Source: Brachyspira pilosicoli
GTDB lineage: Bacteria; Spirochaetota; Brachyspiria; Brachyspirales; Brachyspiraceae
Reading direction: 5' to 3'
NCBI RefSeq assembly: GCF_036997485.1
Contig: NZ_JAWLPU010000003.1
Location: 434,001 to 498,000, forward strand
DNA length: 64,000 nucleotides
In this document: positions 1-8,505 of the stretch, piece by piece
Position numbering within the stretch: the stretch's first letter is position 1
Layout of the letters: the number at the start of each line of letters is the position of its first letter
Position numbers and translations under genes: made by a program
Notes under the pieces: generated by a model
What the model saw: the letters and a program-made list of their open reading frames with translations, nothing else
What the model was told of the DNA's origin: nothing
Databases searched by the model: none

Positions 1-351
1 CACTTCATCATCATGTGTAAGCAAATCAACTTTACCTATCTCTTTAAGATAAAGTCTTATAGGGTCATCATTGTTTCCAACTTTATCTTCTACATGTATG
101 AATCTTGCAGCATCATCAATTTTATTTTGATTTTTAGAAAGACTTTCAAACTCTCTCTTGTCTTCGACAATAGCAATCTTTCTTGTACTTAATAATTGAA
201 AAAGTATATCCATTACATCAGTATCCATATTGTCTATGGCAGCATTAATCTCTTTGAATGTAAGATATTTGTTAGCGTTTCCTTTTTCAAGCAATTTTCT
301 AATTTTTTCATTATTTTTAATTAGAAGATCGCAATCCTCTTCAATCATCAT
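1..351 (-). CDS. rpoD: RNA polymerase primary sigma factor RpoD, 5' part only
   Basis: The first 117 codons of the housekeeping sigma factor, which directs RNA polymerase to TTGACA/TATAAT promoters; the rest lies beyond base 1. The visible part is a charged, poorly conserved N-terminus like sigma region 1.1, followed by the region 1.2 motif DDPIRLYLKEIG near residues 96-107, which identifies the family. Two adjacent ATG codons (351 and 348) could start it; both lie inside the last codons of dnaG, so the genes overlap by about 8-11 bases and are probably translationally coupled. The dnaG-rpoD order matches the macromolecular synthesis operon of many bacteria. Identity is strong although the gene is truncated by the window edge. 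Confidence 0.9.
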   Translation of the reverse strand, partial: MMIEEDCDLLIKNNEKIRKLLEKGNANKYLTFKEINAAIDNMDTDVMDILFQLLSTRKIAIVEDKREFESLSKNQNKIDDAARFIHVEDKVGNNDDPIRLYLKEIGKVDLLTHDDEV

Positions 352-2155
352 AATCACTTCCTTGATATAGTTTTTCCTTTTGCTTATTTAGTAAATGTAT
401 TTCACGGGCTTTATTACATATAGCTTCAAATCCTTCATTACTGTGGAGCGTTGTAGTTTTTAATACTTCCTCTCTCCTATAGTCTATATCCCCGCTTTTT
501 ATCTTTACAATAAGCTCATCTAATTTTTCTTGTATATTATCACTATACAGTTTTTCCTTGCTTCTTATCTGATTAGCTATATGCTCGTTTCCTAATACGT
601 TTAGAGCATCTTCAGCTGTTGCATCTTTATTAAGAGTTAAGAGCCTTATATAAAATTCCCTTGTGATATCTTTTTTAATAAGATCTACACCTATCTCTTT
701 CTCTGCCTCTTTTATTAAAGATGGATTCAAAGCAAGTAAATATATTAAACTATTTTCATAGTAAAATTTATTATCTTTTACATTTTTTTGTAAAGCAGAA
801 ACAGTTTTTGTGTTTTGAGCTTTATTAGTTAAAGTCTTTAAATAATCTCTATTGAAAGCATCTCTATCAATAGAAAGTTCTGATGAAACATGAGAAATTA
901 TCATTTGTTTTTCTGTCTCACTTTTCAAAACATCTAAATACTTATAAAACAACTTTACTATATAGAGTTTTTCTTCTATACTAAGTAATGCTATATCTTT
1001 ATTAGCTGATGTTTTTAATAAAAAATCATACCAAGCAAGTTTTTTATTATATAGTATATCAAAACCATTAGCATTATTTATAGTAAAAAACTCATCTAAA
1101 TCTTTAGTTGTTTCTATCAATAGTATAGTCAATTTTAAATCAAACTTCAATAGTGTTAATATAGCCATTTTAGTGGCTTTTTGCCCAGCTTCATCATTAT
1201 CCAAAGCTAAAACTACATTGTTGGTATATTTTTTTATTTCTTTTGCATGTTCTTCTGTAATGGCAGTACCTAAGCTTCCAACAACATTTTTTATATTCAT
1301 TTTGTGGCAAGCAATAGTGTCCATATAGCCTTCTACCAATATAACTTCATCTTTTTTCATTATATGTGTTTTGGCTACATTTATACCATATAAAGTAGAT
1401 TTTTTCTTAAATATTAAACTTTCTTTTGAGTTTAAATATTTCGGCTCTTTTCCATCAATGCTTCTTCCGCCAAAGCCTATAATCTCCTCTTTTTCATTGA
1501 TTATCGGAAACATTATTCTATTTATAAATGTGTCATAAAAATGGTTCGGATTATTTTTACTTATGCTTGCTAAACCTAATGCATTTATATTGTTTGTAGT
1601 AATATTATTTTCATTTAAAGCTCTAATTAGAGCATTCCAGCTTGGAGGAGCATATCCTATTTTGAATTCCTTTATAATAGAGAATGGTATTTTTCTTTTT
1701 TTTAGATAATCTATAGCCTCTTTATAAAAATATTCCCCATTATTATTTTTTAATAAAAGATTTTTACCAAAGAAGTTGCAAGCTATTTTATTTATTCTTT
1801 TGCTTTCTACAAATATTTGGTCTTTATGTTTATTTTTTTGAGAGAAAAAATTGCTGGTATCAATAGAAAATCTATTTCCAAGATATTTTACAGCTTCTTT
1901 AAAATCCATAGCCTCTTTTTCTTTTAGGTATGTAAATATATTTCCTTTAGCACCGCATGTAAAACATTTATATATACCTTTAGAATCGTCAACAGACATA
2001 GAAGGATTTGCCTCTTGACCATCTTTATGAAAGGGGCATTGAACGGTATACTGATTGCCGCCTCTTGATATAACTTTATATCTATCTCTCAATATATCTA
2101 TTAAAGAGACATTGGATAAAAGCTGATTTAGTTTTTCTGTAAATAAAGTATCCAC
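341..2155 (-). CDS. dnaG: DNA primase DnaG
   Basis: Synthesises RNA primers at the replication fork with the DnaB helicase. It is 604 residues, normal for the family. An N-terminal CHC2 zinc finger is visible (Cys40, His43, Cys64, Cys67). The Toprim catalytic core has the acidic glutamate in VEGYMD (Glu275) and the metal-binding pair in ALDNDEAG (Asp319, Asp321). The C-terminal third is variable, as expected for the helicase-interacting part. The start is GTG at 2155 and no Shine-Dalgarno is evident before it; a TATACT box only 14 bases upstream would give a near-leaderless mRNA, but its -35 match is poor. The gene overlaps rpoD at its 3' end. Confidence 0.96.
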   Translation of the reverse strand: MDTLFTEKLNQLLSNVSLIDILRDRYKVISRGGNQYTVQCPFHKDGQEANPSMSVDDSKGIYKCFTCGAKGNIFTYLKEKEAMDFKEAVKYLGNRFSIDTSNFFSQKNKHKDQIFVESKRINKIACNFFGKNLLLKNNNGEYFYKEAIDYLKKRKIPFSIIKEFKIGYAPPSWNALIRALNENNITTNNINALGLASISKNNPNHFYDTFINRIMFPIINEKEEIIGFGGRSIDGKEPKYLNSKESLIFKKKSTLYGINVAKTHIMKKDEVILVEGYMDTIACHKMNIKNVVGSLGTAITEEHAKEIKKYTNNVVLALDNDEAGQKATKMAILTLLKFDLKLTILLIETTKDLDEFFTINNANGFDILYNKKLAWYDFLLKTSANKDIALLSIEEKLYIVKLFYKYLDVLKSETEKQMIISHVSSELSIDRDAFNRDYLKTLTNKAQNTKTVSALQKNVKDNKFYYENSLIYLLALNPSLIKEAEKEIGVDLIKKDITREFYIRLLTLNKDATAEDALNVLGNEHIANQIRSKEKLYSDNIQEKLDELIVKIKSGDIDYRREEVLKTTTLHSNEGFEAICNKAREIHLLNKQKEKLYQGSDYDD

Positions 2156-2345
2156 AATGTTTAAAATATAGTATAGTTTAATTTATTTGTGTATAAATAT
2201 TATTAATATTTTAAAAAAAGTCAAGTATAATATTATGTTCTTTCTTTATACTTTATTATAAAATAAACAATGATGAATTAATAATATTTTTATTAATTTA
2301 TATATTTTATAAATTATTTAGTATTAGAAAGTATAATATGTATAA

Positions 2346-2978
2346 TTAGTTTGCTATATCTTTTATTAGTTTGGAAGCCTCTTCAAATCTGTTTCTAATT
2401 TCTTTCCAATTTTTTTCTTTAATCAAATTTACAGGGCATAACCAAGAGCCGCCGCATGCAAATACATTTTTATTTTGAAGATATTCTTTTACATTATCAA
2501 TATTTACTCCTCCTAAAGGCATGAATTTTACTCCTGCATGCTGATAAACAGGAGATATATTTTTTATCCAATCAATACCTCCATAAAGACCAGCATGGAA
2601 AAATTTTATATATTTATATCCGTAAGCTAAGCATTGCTCAACCTCGGCTGGAGTTGCAGCACCTGGTATATAATAATAGTTTTTCTTTTTAGCATATTCG
2701 AGCATTATAGGCTGAAAACCTGGGCTAATTATTATATTTGTACCTAAATCAAGTATTTTATCAACTTGTTCTGTATTTAAAACTGTGGCAGCAGCTCTTG
2801 GAAGAGTAGGATAGTCTTTGGCTAATATCTCTAAAGCCTTGTAACTATATTCTGTTCTAAGTGTTAATTCTATAGAAGGCAAAAACTCTAAGCAAAGCTC
2901 AGCTATATTTCTTATCTCCTCTTCATTTTCTACAACTACTACAGGTACAATTTTATTTTGTATGTATTTTTCTAACAT
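2346..2978 (-). CDS. eda: 2-keto-3-deoxy-6-phosphogluconate aldolase (KDPG/KHG aldolase)
   Basis: Class I aldolase that splits KDPG into pyruvate and glyceraldehyde 3-phosphate, the last step of the hexuronate branch. Length (210 residues) is typical. The Schiff-base lysine is Lys125 in IKFFHAG, the general acid/base is Glu37 in IELTLRT, and the phosphate/substrate loop is GAATPAE (residues 106-112). The usual KFFPA has His in place of Pro here. A GGGA ribosome site precedes the ATG. It lies 93 bases downstream of uxaC on the same strand, so the two are probably cotranscribed from the uxaC promoter. The substrate could also be 4-hydroxy-2-oxoglutarate, but the uxaC neighbour favours KDPG. Confidence 0.93.
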   Translation of the reverse strand: MLEKYIQNKIVPVVVVENEEEIRNIAELCLEFLPSIELTLRTEYSYKALEILAKDYPTLPRAAATVLNTEQVDKILDLGTNIIISPGFQPIMLEYAKKKNYYYIPGAATPAEVEQCLAYGYKYIKFFHAGLYGGIDWIKNISPVYQHAGVKFMPLGGVNIDNVKEYLQNKNVFACGGSWLCPVNLIKEKNWKEIRNRFEEASKLIKDIAN

Positions 2979-3071
2979 AAAAATCCCATAAAATATTCTT
3001 TATTATTATTGTTTATAAAAAATCTTAATAAAAGTTTATATTTAGTATTACAGTAGTTTAATTTATCATAT

Positions 3072-4478
3072 TTAGCTGTTAAAGTAAATATTGGCATTAT
3101 TGAAGCATATATTTTCTATTACATTTCCTAAATATTTAATATCATTAGGAATTTCTCCTTTTTCAACCCATTCTCCTATTATATTGCATAGTATTCTTCT
3201 AAAATATTCATGTCTCGAATATGATAAAAAACTTCTCGAATCGGTAAGCATTCCAACAAATAAACCTAATGAAGCAGTATTCGCAAGAATTTTTATTTGT
3301 TCTTCAATTCCTTCTTTATTATCGCAAAACCACCAAGCAGAACCAAGCTGCATTTTTCCTTTTATATTTCCATCTTGAAAAGAGCCCATAAGAGTTGAAA
3401 TAGGGTAGTAGTCTTTATTGTTAAGACTATAAAAAATCATTTTTGGAAGTCCGCCTTCATTATTAGCAGCTGTTAATAGTGATGATAATTTTTCTATAAT
3501 ATTAGAATCTCCTATAGAATCATAGCCCGTATCAGCGCCTAATTTTTTGAACATCACTTCATTATTGTTTCTAATGGCAGATATATGTAATTGCATAACT
3601 AAATTTGATTCTCTGTATTTTTTTATTAATTTCATAAGAATATACGTTTTATATTTTTCTATATCTTCATTGGATAATAATTCTTTATTCATTGCTTTTT
3701 TTAAAATATTATCTACGCTTTTTTCACTATCTGAATTAAACGGGACTATAGATAATGAACAGTCGCTTGATACACAACCTAAACTCTTAAAATAATCTAT
3801 TCTTTTATATAATGCTTCAATTAATGATTTTATATCTTTTATATTTACTTTACTTGCTTCTTCCAACTTTTTTATATAACCACTAAAATCAGGCATATCA
3901 ATATTTATAGCTTTATCAGCTCTAAAAGATGGTATTATTTTTGTGTCAATTTTTCCTATTTGAGCTTTACCTTCGTTTATTAATTTATGATATTCTAAAT
4001 TATCTATTGGGTCGTCAGTAGTACCTATTGTATGAACCCTAAATTTTTTAAGAATATCTTTAATAGTCATATTATCTAACTTTTCATTAGCTTTTTCCCA
4101 TATTATATTAGCATTTTCTTCATTAATAATTTCGTAAATATCAAAATACCTTTGAAGCTCCAAGTGACTCCAATGATATAAAGGGTTGCCTATTAAATTA
4201 GGCACGGTTTTTACCCAAGCAATAAATTTATCATAATCATTTGCATCTCCTGTTATAAATTTTTCATCTATTCCATTAGCCCTCATCATTCTCCATTTAT
4301 AATGATCTCCATAAAGCCAGATTTCAGTTATATTATTAAATTTTTTATTTTCAGCAATTTCTTTTGTGTTTAAATGACAATGATAGTCAAATATAGAACA
4401 TTTATTAGCATAATTATGAAAAAGCATTTTTGCTGTTTCATTATATAATAAAAAATCTTTATCCATAAAAGTTTTCAT
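3072..4478 (-). CDS. uxaC: glucuronate (uronate) isomerase UxaC
   Basis: Cytoplasmic isomerase converting D-glucuronate to D-fructuronate and galacturonate to tagaturonate, the entry step of hexuronate catabolism. At 468 residues it has normal length for this amidohydrolase-superfamily enzyme. The N-terminal metal motif is His33-Cys-His35 in DYHCHLN, followed by family-typical stretches such as EIWLYGDHYKWRMMRANG and GNPLYHWSHLELQRYF. A GAGG ribosome site and a strong promoter (4498-4526) lie upstream. The neighbour eda and the uxuB-uxuA pair 7 kb away complete most of the pathway. The start ATG at 4478 has the best spacing. Confidence 0.96.
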   Translation of the reverse strand: MKTFMDKDFLLYNETAKMLFHNYANKCSIFDYHCHLNTKEIAENKKFNNITEIWLYGDHYKWRMMRANGIDEKFITGDANDYDKFIAWVKTVPNLIGNPLYHWSHLELQRYFDIYEIINEENANIIWEKANEKLDNMTIKDILKKFRVHTIGTTDDPIDNLEYHKLINEGKAQIGKIDTKIIPSFRADKAINIDMPDFSGYIKKLEEASKVNIKDIKSLIEALYKRIDYFKSLGCVSSDCSLSIVPFNSDSEKSVDNILKKAMNKELLSNEDIEKYKTYILMKLIKKYRESNLVMQLHISAIRNNNEVMFKKLGADTGYDSIGDSNIIEKLSSLLTAANNEGGLPKMIFYSLNNKDYYPISTLMGSFQDGNIKGKMQLGSAWWFCDNKEGIEEQIKILANTASLGLFVGMLTDSRSFLSYSRHEYFRRILCNIIGEWVEKGEIPNDIKYLGNVIENICFNNANIYFNS

Positions 4479-4497
4479 GATTTATCCTCTTTTTTAA

Positions 4498-4526
4498 TTT
4501 ATACTAAAGATTTTATGTTTTGTCAA
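4498..4526 (-). promoter_or_regulatory. sigma-70 promoter of uxaC (and probably eda)
   Basis: Read on the minus strand: a perfect TTGACA -35 box (4526-4521), a 17-base spacer and TATAAA (4503-4498), ending 19 bases before the uxaC start codon. The short leader carries the GAGG ribosome site. No obvious palindromic operator was seen around it. Confidence 0.75.
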
Positions 4527-4579
4527 AAAAAATTGAAAGTTTTTATTAAATTTTAAAACGTATAATAGCTAAAAAGTTA

Positions 4580-4606
4580 TAAAGCGAATTTTCTATATAC
4601 CGAAAA
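4580..4606 (+). promoter_or_regulatory. sigma-28 (FliA)-like promoter of flgG
   Basis: TAAAGCGA (4580-4587), exactly 11 bases, then ACCGAAAA (4599-4606), 31 bases before the flgG ATG. The enterobacterial sigma-28 consensus is TAAAGTTT-N11-GCCGATAA; the first element matches at TAAAG and the second at six of eight positions, with correct spacing. The nearby TATAAT at 4561 lacks a properly spaced -35 box, which favours the sigma-28 reading. Function is inferred. Confidence 0.5.
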
Positions 4607-4637
4607 TATAATATCATCAATAAATGGAGTAATAAAT

Positions 4638-5432
4638 ATGTTACGTTCTTTATGGACTGCTGCAAGCGGTATGAATGGTATGCAATTTAAAACAGATACA
4701 ATAGCAAACAACCTTGCTAATGTTAACACCATTGGATATAAAAAAGTAAGAGCAGATTTTGAAGATTTAATATATCAAAACTTAAAAATACAGGGCACTC
4801 CTGCAACAGAAGATACCGTAACACCTGTTGGACTTCAAACTGGTTTGGGGGTAAAAAGTGCTGCTACACAAAAAATGTTTGACCAAGGTTCATTGCAGGC
4901 TACTGGAAATAAATTAGATTTAGCATTAGAGGGAGAGGGATTCTTCCAAGTGTTGATGCCTGATGGAAGCGTATCATACACAAGAGATGGTTCTTTTAAA
5001 GTTGATGCTAATGGTCAGCTTGTTACTTCTAACGGATACAAATTAGTACCTGAAATTATTTTTCCAGAAAACTTCCTTGTAGAAAAAATTAGTATATCAA
5101 GAGAGGGAGTTGTTTCTGTTACAATAGGAGATGAAAATGAACCTGTTGAGTTAGGAAACATCACATTGCATAGATTTATAAATCAGGCTGGACTGCTCTC
5201 TATAGGTGATAATTTATATAAAGAAACTGTAGCAAGCGGACCTGCATTTGAAGGCGAGGCTGGTTCTAAAGGTTTCCCTAGAATACATCAAGGCTTTGTT
5301 GAAATGTCTAATGTTAAAGTAGTAGATGAAATGGTAGATATGATAGTTGCACAGAGAGCTTATGAAATGAACTCTAAAGCTGTACAAACTAGCGATAATC
5401 TACTAGCTACTGTTGTAAATTTAAAAAGATAA
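4638..5432 (+). CDS. flgG: flagellar basal-body distal rod protein FlgG
   Basis: Subunit of the distal rod of the flagellar motor, secreted through the flagellar export apparatus and, in spirochaetes, located in the periplasm. The 264 residues match the family length. The N-terminal rod motif ANNLANVNTIGYKK (residues 24-37) and the C-terminal block ending AYEMNSKAVQTSDNLLATV are both intact. The gene is alone, not in a flagellar operon, with a sigma-28-like promoter in front and a shared hairpin terminator behind. The convergent neighbour is a lytic transglycosylase that could open peptidoglycan for the rod. Confidence 0.95.
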   Translation: MLRSLWTAASGMNGMQFKTDTIANNLANVNTIGYKKVRADFEDLIYQNLKIQGTPATEDTVTPVGLQTGLGVKSAATQKMFDQGSLQATGNKLDLALEGEGFFQVLMPDGSVSYTRDGSFKVDANGQLVTSNGYKLVPEIIFPENFLVEKISISREGVVSVTIGDENEPVELGNITLHRFINQAGLLSIGDNLYKETVASGPAFEGEAGSKGFPRIHQGFVEMSNVKVVDEMVDMIVAQRAYEMNSKAVQTSDNLLATVVNLKR

Positions 5433-5453
5433 TTTAATTAATAGTTAAAAAAC

Positions 5454-5488
5454 AAAGAGAGTTTTTAATTTTTTTAAAAGCTCTCTTT
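5454..5488. terminator. hairpin terminator between convergent flgG and the transglycosylase gene
   Basis: The arms AAAGAGAG (5454-5461) and CTCTCTTT (5481-5488) pair perfectly and can be extended inward by T/A pairing with one bulged G. T-rich sequence follows on the plus strand and A-rich sequence precedes it, so it may stop transcription from both sides. The right arm lies inside the last codons of the transglycosylase gene. Confidence 0.6.
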
Positions 5489-6031
5489 TCTATATATATC
5501 ACCGTAAGTATCTTTTTTAGCTGCATAAAGCGATGTAAGCATATCATATTCTTCTTTAATATCTTCAGAATAAGAAAGCTTTGTTTCATCATAATTACTT
5601 CCAGCATTATAATATCTAAGACTCTGTATTATATCGCCATTAAATCTATTTAAAAGTTTAGCTATAAACCTAGTGCCAAGTATGATGTTTTCTCTATGAT
5701 TATATCTATTAAGAGTAGGATCAACATCTTTATTTGCTATAGGAGTAATTTGGCAGTATCCGTAAGCATTTTTCTTAGACAAAGCAGTCGGTATAAAATC
5801 ACTTTCTATTTTTATTAATGCTATCATAAGTAATGGATCTATATCATAGCTTTGAGATATATCGAAAACATCTTTAATAAACCAAAAATCTTGATTATAG
5901 TGATTAGAAATGTCTTGTATTAAATTAACCCAATTATTTGTTACAAAAGAATAATTATTAATATTGAAACTATGTGTCTCTAAATTACCAGCACACAGTA
6001 TTAAACTAAAAATGATTACAATTCTTTTCAT
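5474..6031 (-). CDS. periplasmic lytic transglycosylase (SLT family)
   Basis: A small exported SLT-type muramidase that cleaves peptidoglycan glycan strands. It is 185 residues with a hydrophobic signal sequence (about residues 1-18; a cysteine at 13 is not followed by a clear lipoprotein pattern). The catalytic glutamate is Glu76 in ALIKIESDF, followed by the typical AYGYCQITP block (89-97) and LRYYNAG in the second half, matching the GLMQ and AYNAG motifs of the family. GGGGG precedes the ATG. It converges on flgG, so a role in rod penetration is a reasonable inference; general wall turnover is the alternative. Confidence 0.85.
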   Translation of the reverse strand: MKRIVIIFSLILCAGNLETHSFNINNYSFVTNNWVNLIQDISNHYNQDFWFIKDVFDISQSYDIDPLLMIALIKIESDFIPTALSKKNAYGYCQITPIANKDVDPTLNRYNHRENIILGTRFIAKLLNRFNGDIIQSLRYYNAGSNYDETKLSYSEDIKEEYDMLTSLYAAKKDTYGDIYRKESF

Positions 6032-6184
6032 AATTTTACCCCCAATAAAATTAAAGTTTTTCTTCGCTCCTTTAACTATTTAAAAAATAGTAGCTATAAA
6101 TTAAAGTCATAAAATTATATACTATTTTTTCATATAAATCAATAGTTTATTAGATATTTTATACATATAAAAAAATATTTTTAG

Positions 6185-6214
6185 TTGACATAATATATAT
6201 ATATACTGTACAAT
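6185..6214 (+). promoter_or_regulatory. promoter of the TPR protein gene
   Basis: TTGACA (6185-6190), an 18-base spacer of alternating AT, and TACAAT (6209-6214), about 39 bases before the ATG. The 222-base gap to the divergent transglycosylase gene also holds a 7-bp inverted repeat (ACTATTT/AAATAGT, 6075-6091) in the transglycosylase leader. Confidence 0.6.
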
Positions 6215-6253
6215 ATAACATATTATTATTTTATATATTTCGAGGTTTTATAG

Positions 6254-8500
6254 ATGCAAAACTCTATGGACAATATTTTAAATCATATATCCTATAATAT
6301 AAAAAATGAAGATTATGAAGGAACTTTGGAAGCTTTAGATAATATTCTAAAAAAAGTACCAAAGAATTATAGAGCTAATTTATACAAAGGCCAATTGTGT
6401 GTTGAGATAAAAAAATTTGATGATGCAATCAAATATTTTGAGGAAGCTAAAAGAGTAGATATTAATACATTCAAATCTTATAATTTGCTTGGTATAAGCT
6501 ATCATGCAATAGGAAACTATGATAAAGCTATAGAATGCTTTTATGAAACATTAAAAATACTTCCAAAATCTTATACAGCATACAATTTGCTTGGTATAAG
6601 TTATTACAAAAAAAATGAACATGATAAAGCAATAGAATGTTTTAATAAAGCAATAGAGATTAATCCTAAGTATGATAAGGCTTATAACAATTTAGCATTA
6701 TATCATTATAGAAGTAAAAATTATGAAGCAGCAATAAACTTTTTTGAAAACTCAAAAAGTATGGATGAGATGACTTTTAAAGCTTATGATATGCTTGGAA
6801 TGTGCTATTATAATATTGACAATTATGATAAAGCGATAGAATGTTTAAATAGATATTTGCAAAGCAACAGCCGCTCTTATAAAATATCAAATACATTAGG
6901 AGCAATATATTCTTACCTAAAAGATTATGACAAAGCAATAGAGTATTTTAATAAAGCAATAGAAATTAACCCTAAATATGCTAATGCTTATAATAATCTT
7001 GCATTAATATTTTTTAATAAAAAAAACTTTGATAAAGCGGCATTATATTTTGATAAAGCAAGAAAGTTTGATTTGGATTCTTTTACAGATTATTATAAAT
7101 TGGCAATTAGTTATTATTCAAAAAAATACTATTATGAAGCAATAGAATATTTTAATAAGGTGATAGAAAGAAATGCTAATTCATATAAGGCTTATAATTT
7201 TATTGGGCTTTGCTACTCATCAAACGAAGAATATGATAAGTCTATAGAATATTTTAAAAAGGCTATAGAAATAAATGATATGTATTACAAGGCCTATAAT
7301 AATTTAGCTAATGCATATTTAAATTTAAAAGACTATGATGAAGCTATAAAATATTTTAAATCTTCTATAGATATTAATGATAATGATGAGGCCTATTATG
7401 GAATAGCTATTTGTTATTATAACAAAGATGAAAAAGAAACAGCAGCATATTATTTAAATAAAAATATTGATAACATAAATGAAAATTATATAGATATGCT
7501 TTTTAATATTTATATAGATTTGGAAGATTATGATAAGGCAATTGTATGTGTTAGAAAAAACAATAAATATTATGATAAGCTTATAAATATTTTGTATAAT
7601 AAAAAAGAGTATTCAAAAATAATAACTTTATTTGAAGAAAACAATAATATAGTTAATGAAAATAATGAGATTATAGCTAATTCATACTTCTATACAAAAA
7701 ATTATGATAAAGCTATAGAATACTATAAAAAACTGTTAGAAACAAATAAAGACAATTTTATTTATTATAATAATATTGCTATTTTATTTTTCTTAAAAAA
7801 TGATTACTCTTCTATTGTTGAAACTTATTTAAAATATTTAGAGAATAATGGTTTAGCAAGCTACAGTATATTTTTGCTTTCATATAGTTTACTTGCAAAC
7901 AAAAAAATTAGCTATAATGATTTTTTAAAACTAACAGATAAATGTTTAGAGAAAAGTTTGATATATACAAATTATACAAAAACTATATATCAAACTTTTA
8001 AATATGATACCAACACTTTAAAAACCATATTTGAAAACAGAATACAATTTTGTGATTCTCATACTATATTAAAAGATGAGTTCACAGAAAATCATTTAAG
8101 AGCATTAAAACCTATATTAGAAAAAGTGGATATAATTTCATTTTATAAAAATATAGATGATATTAATAATTGGAATACTGACACTATATGCATAGAATAT
8201 GAACTATTAGATTCTAATATATGCATTGCTCATAAAAACGATAACACTAACATATACGGTAAAAAGGCTAAGTTTTTATCATCTAATGAAGACATAGAAT
8301 ACGGCAATTTGCTTTCTATTTTTTATAAAGATAGAGATAAAATAATATCATATAAAAAAGAATTACAATTAAAAGTAAAAGCGGTATATTTATCATATAG
8401 TTTTGATGATTCTGATATAAACCTTATGAAATGCATACTAAAAAATGAAAACATAAAACTATATAAAATGAATAATGATAATTCATATAATGAGATTTAA
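6254..8500 (+). CDS. large tetratricopeptide-repeat protein
   Basis: A 748-residue protein whose first two thirds are built from consecutive 34-residue TPR units, recognisable by recurring patterns such as YDKAIECFNKAIEINPKY and AYNNLA. No signal peptide or membrane segment is seen, so it is probably a cytoplasmic protein-protein interaction scaffold. The last ~200 residues lack clear TPRs and are not recognised. The near-identical repeated units suggest recent internal duplication. It is transcribed alone from its own promoter and ends five bases from the convergent solute-binding protein gene. Partner and function are unknown. Confidence 0.85.
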   Translation: MQNSMDNILNHISYNIKNEDYEGTLEALDNILKKVPKNYRANLYKGQLCVEIKKFDDAIKYFEEAKRVDINTFKSYNLLGISYHAIGNYDKAIECFYETLKILPKSYTAYNLLGISYYKKNEHDKAIECFNKAIEINPKYDKAYNNLALYHYRSKNYEAAINFFENSKSMDEMTFKAYDMLGMCYYNIDNYDKAIECLNRYLQSNSRSYKISNTLGAIYSYLKDYDKAIEYFNKAIEINPKYANAYNNLALIFFNKKNFDKAALYFDKARKFDLDSFTDYYKLAISYYSKKYYYEAIEYFNKVIERNANSYKAYNFIGLCYSSNEEYDKSIEYFKKAIEINDMYYKAYNNLANAYLNLKDYDEAIKYFKSSIDINDNDEAYYGIAICYYNKDEKETAAYYLNKNIDNINENYIDMLFNIYIDLEDYDKAIVCVRKNNKYYDKLINILYNKKEYSKIITLFEENNNIVNENNEIIANSYFYTKNYDKAIEYYKKLLETNKDNFIYYNNIAILFFLKNDYSSIVETYLKYLENNGLASYSIFLLSYSLLANKKISYNDFLKLTDKCLEKSLIYTNYTKTIYQTFKYDTNTLKTIFENRIQFCDSHTILKDEFTENHLRALKPILEKVDIISFYKNIDDINNWNTDTICIEYELLDSNICIAHKNDNTNIYGKKAKFLSSNEDIEYGNLLSIFYKDRDKIISYKKELQLKVKAVYLSYSFDDSDINLMKCILKNENIKLYKMNNDNSYNEI

Positions 8501-8505
8501 AATAT

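Noticed and set aside
4533-4566. A sigma-70 promoter TTGAAA/TATAAT for flgG
   Set aside because: The spacer is 22 bases, too long; the sigma-28-like site has the exact spacing.
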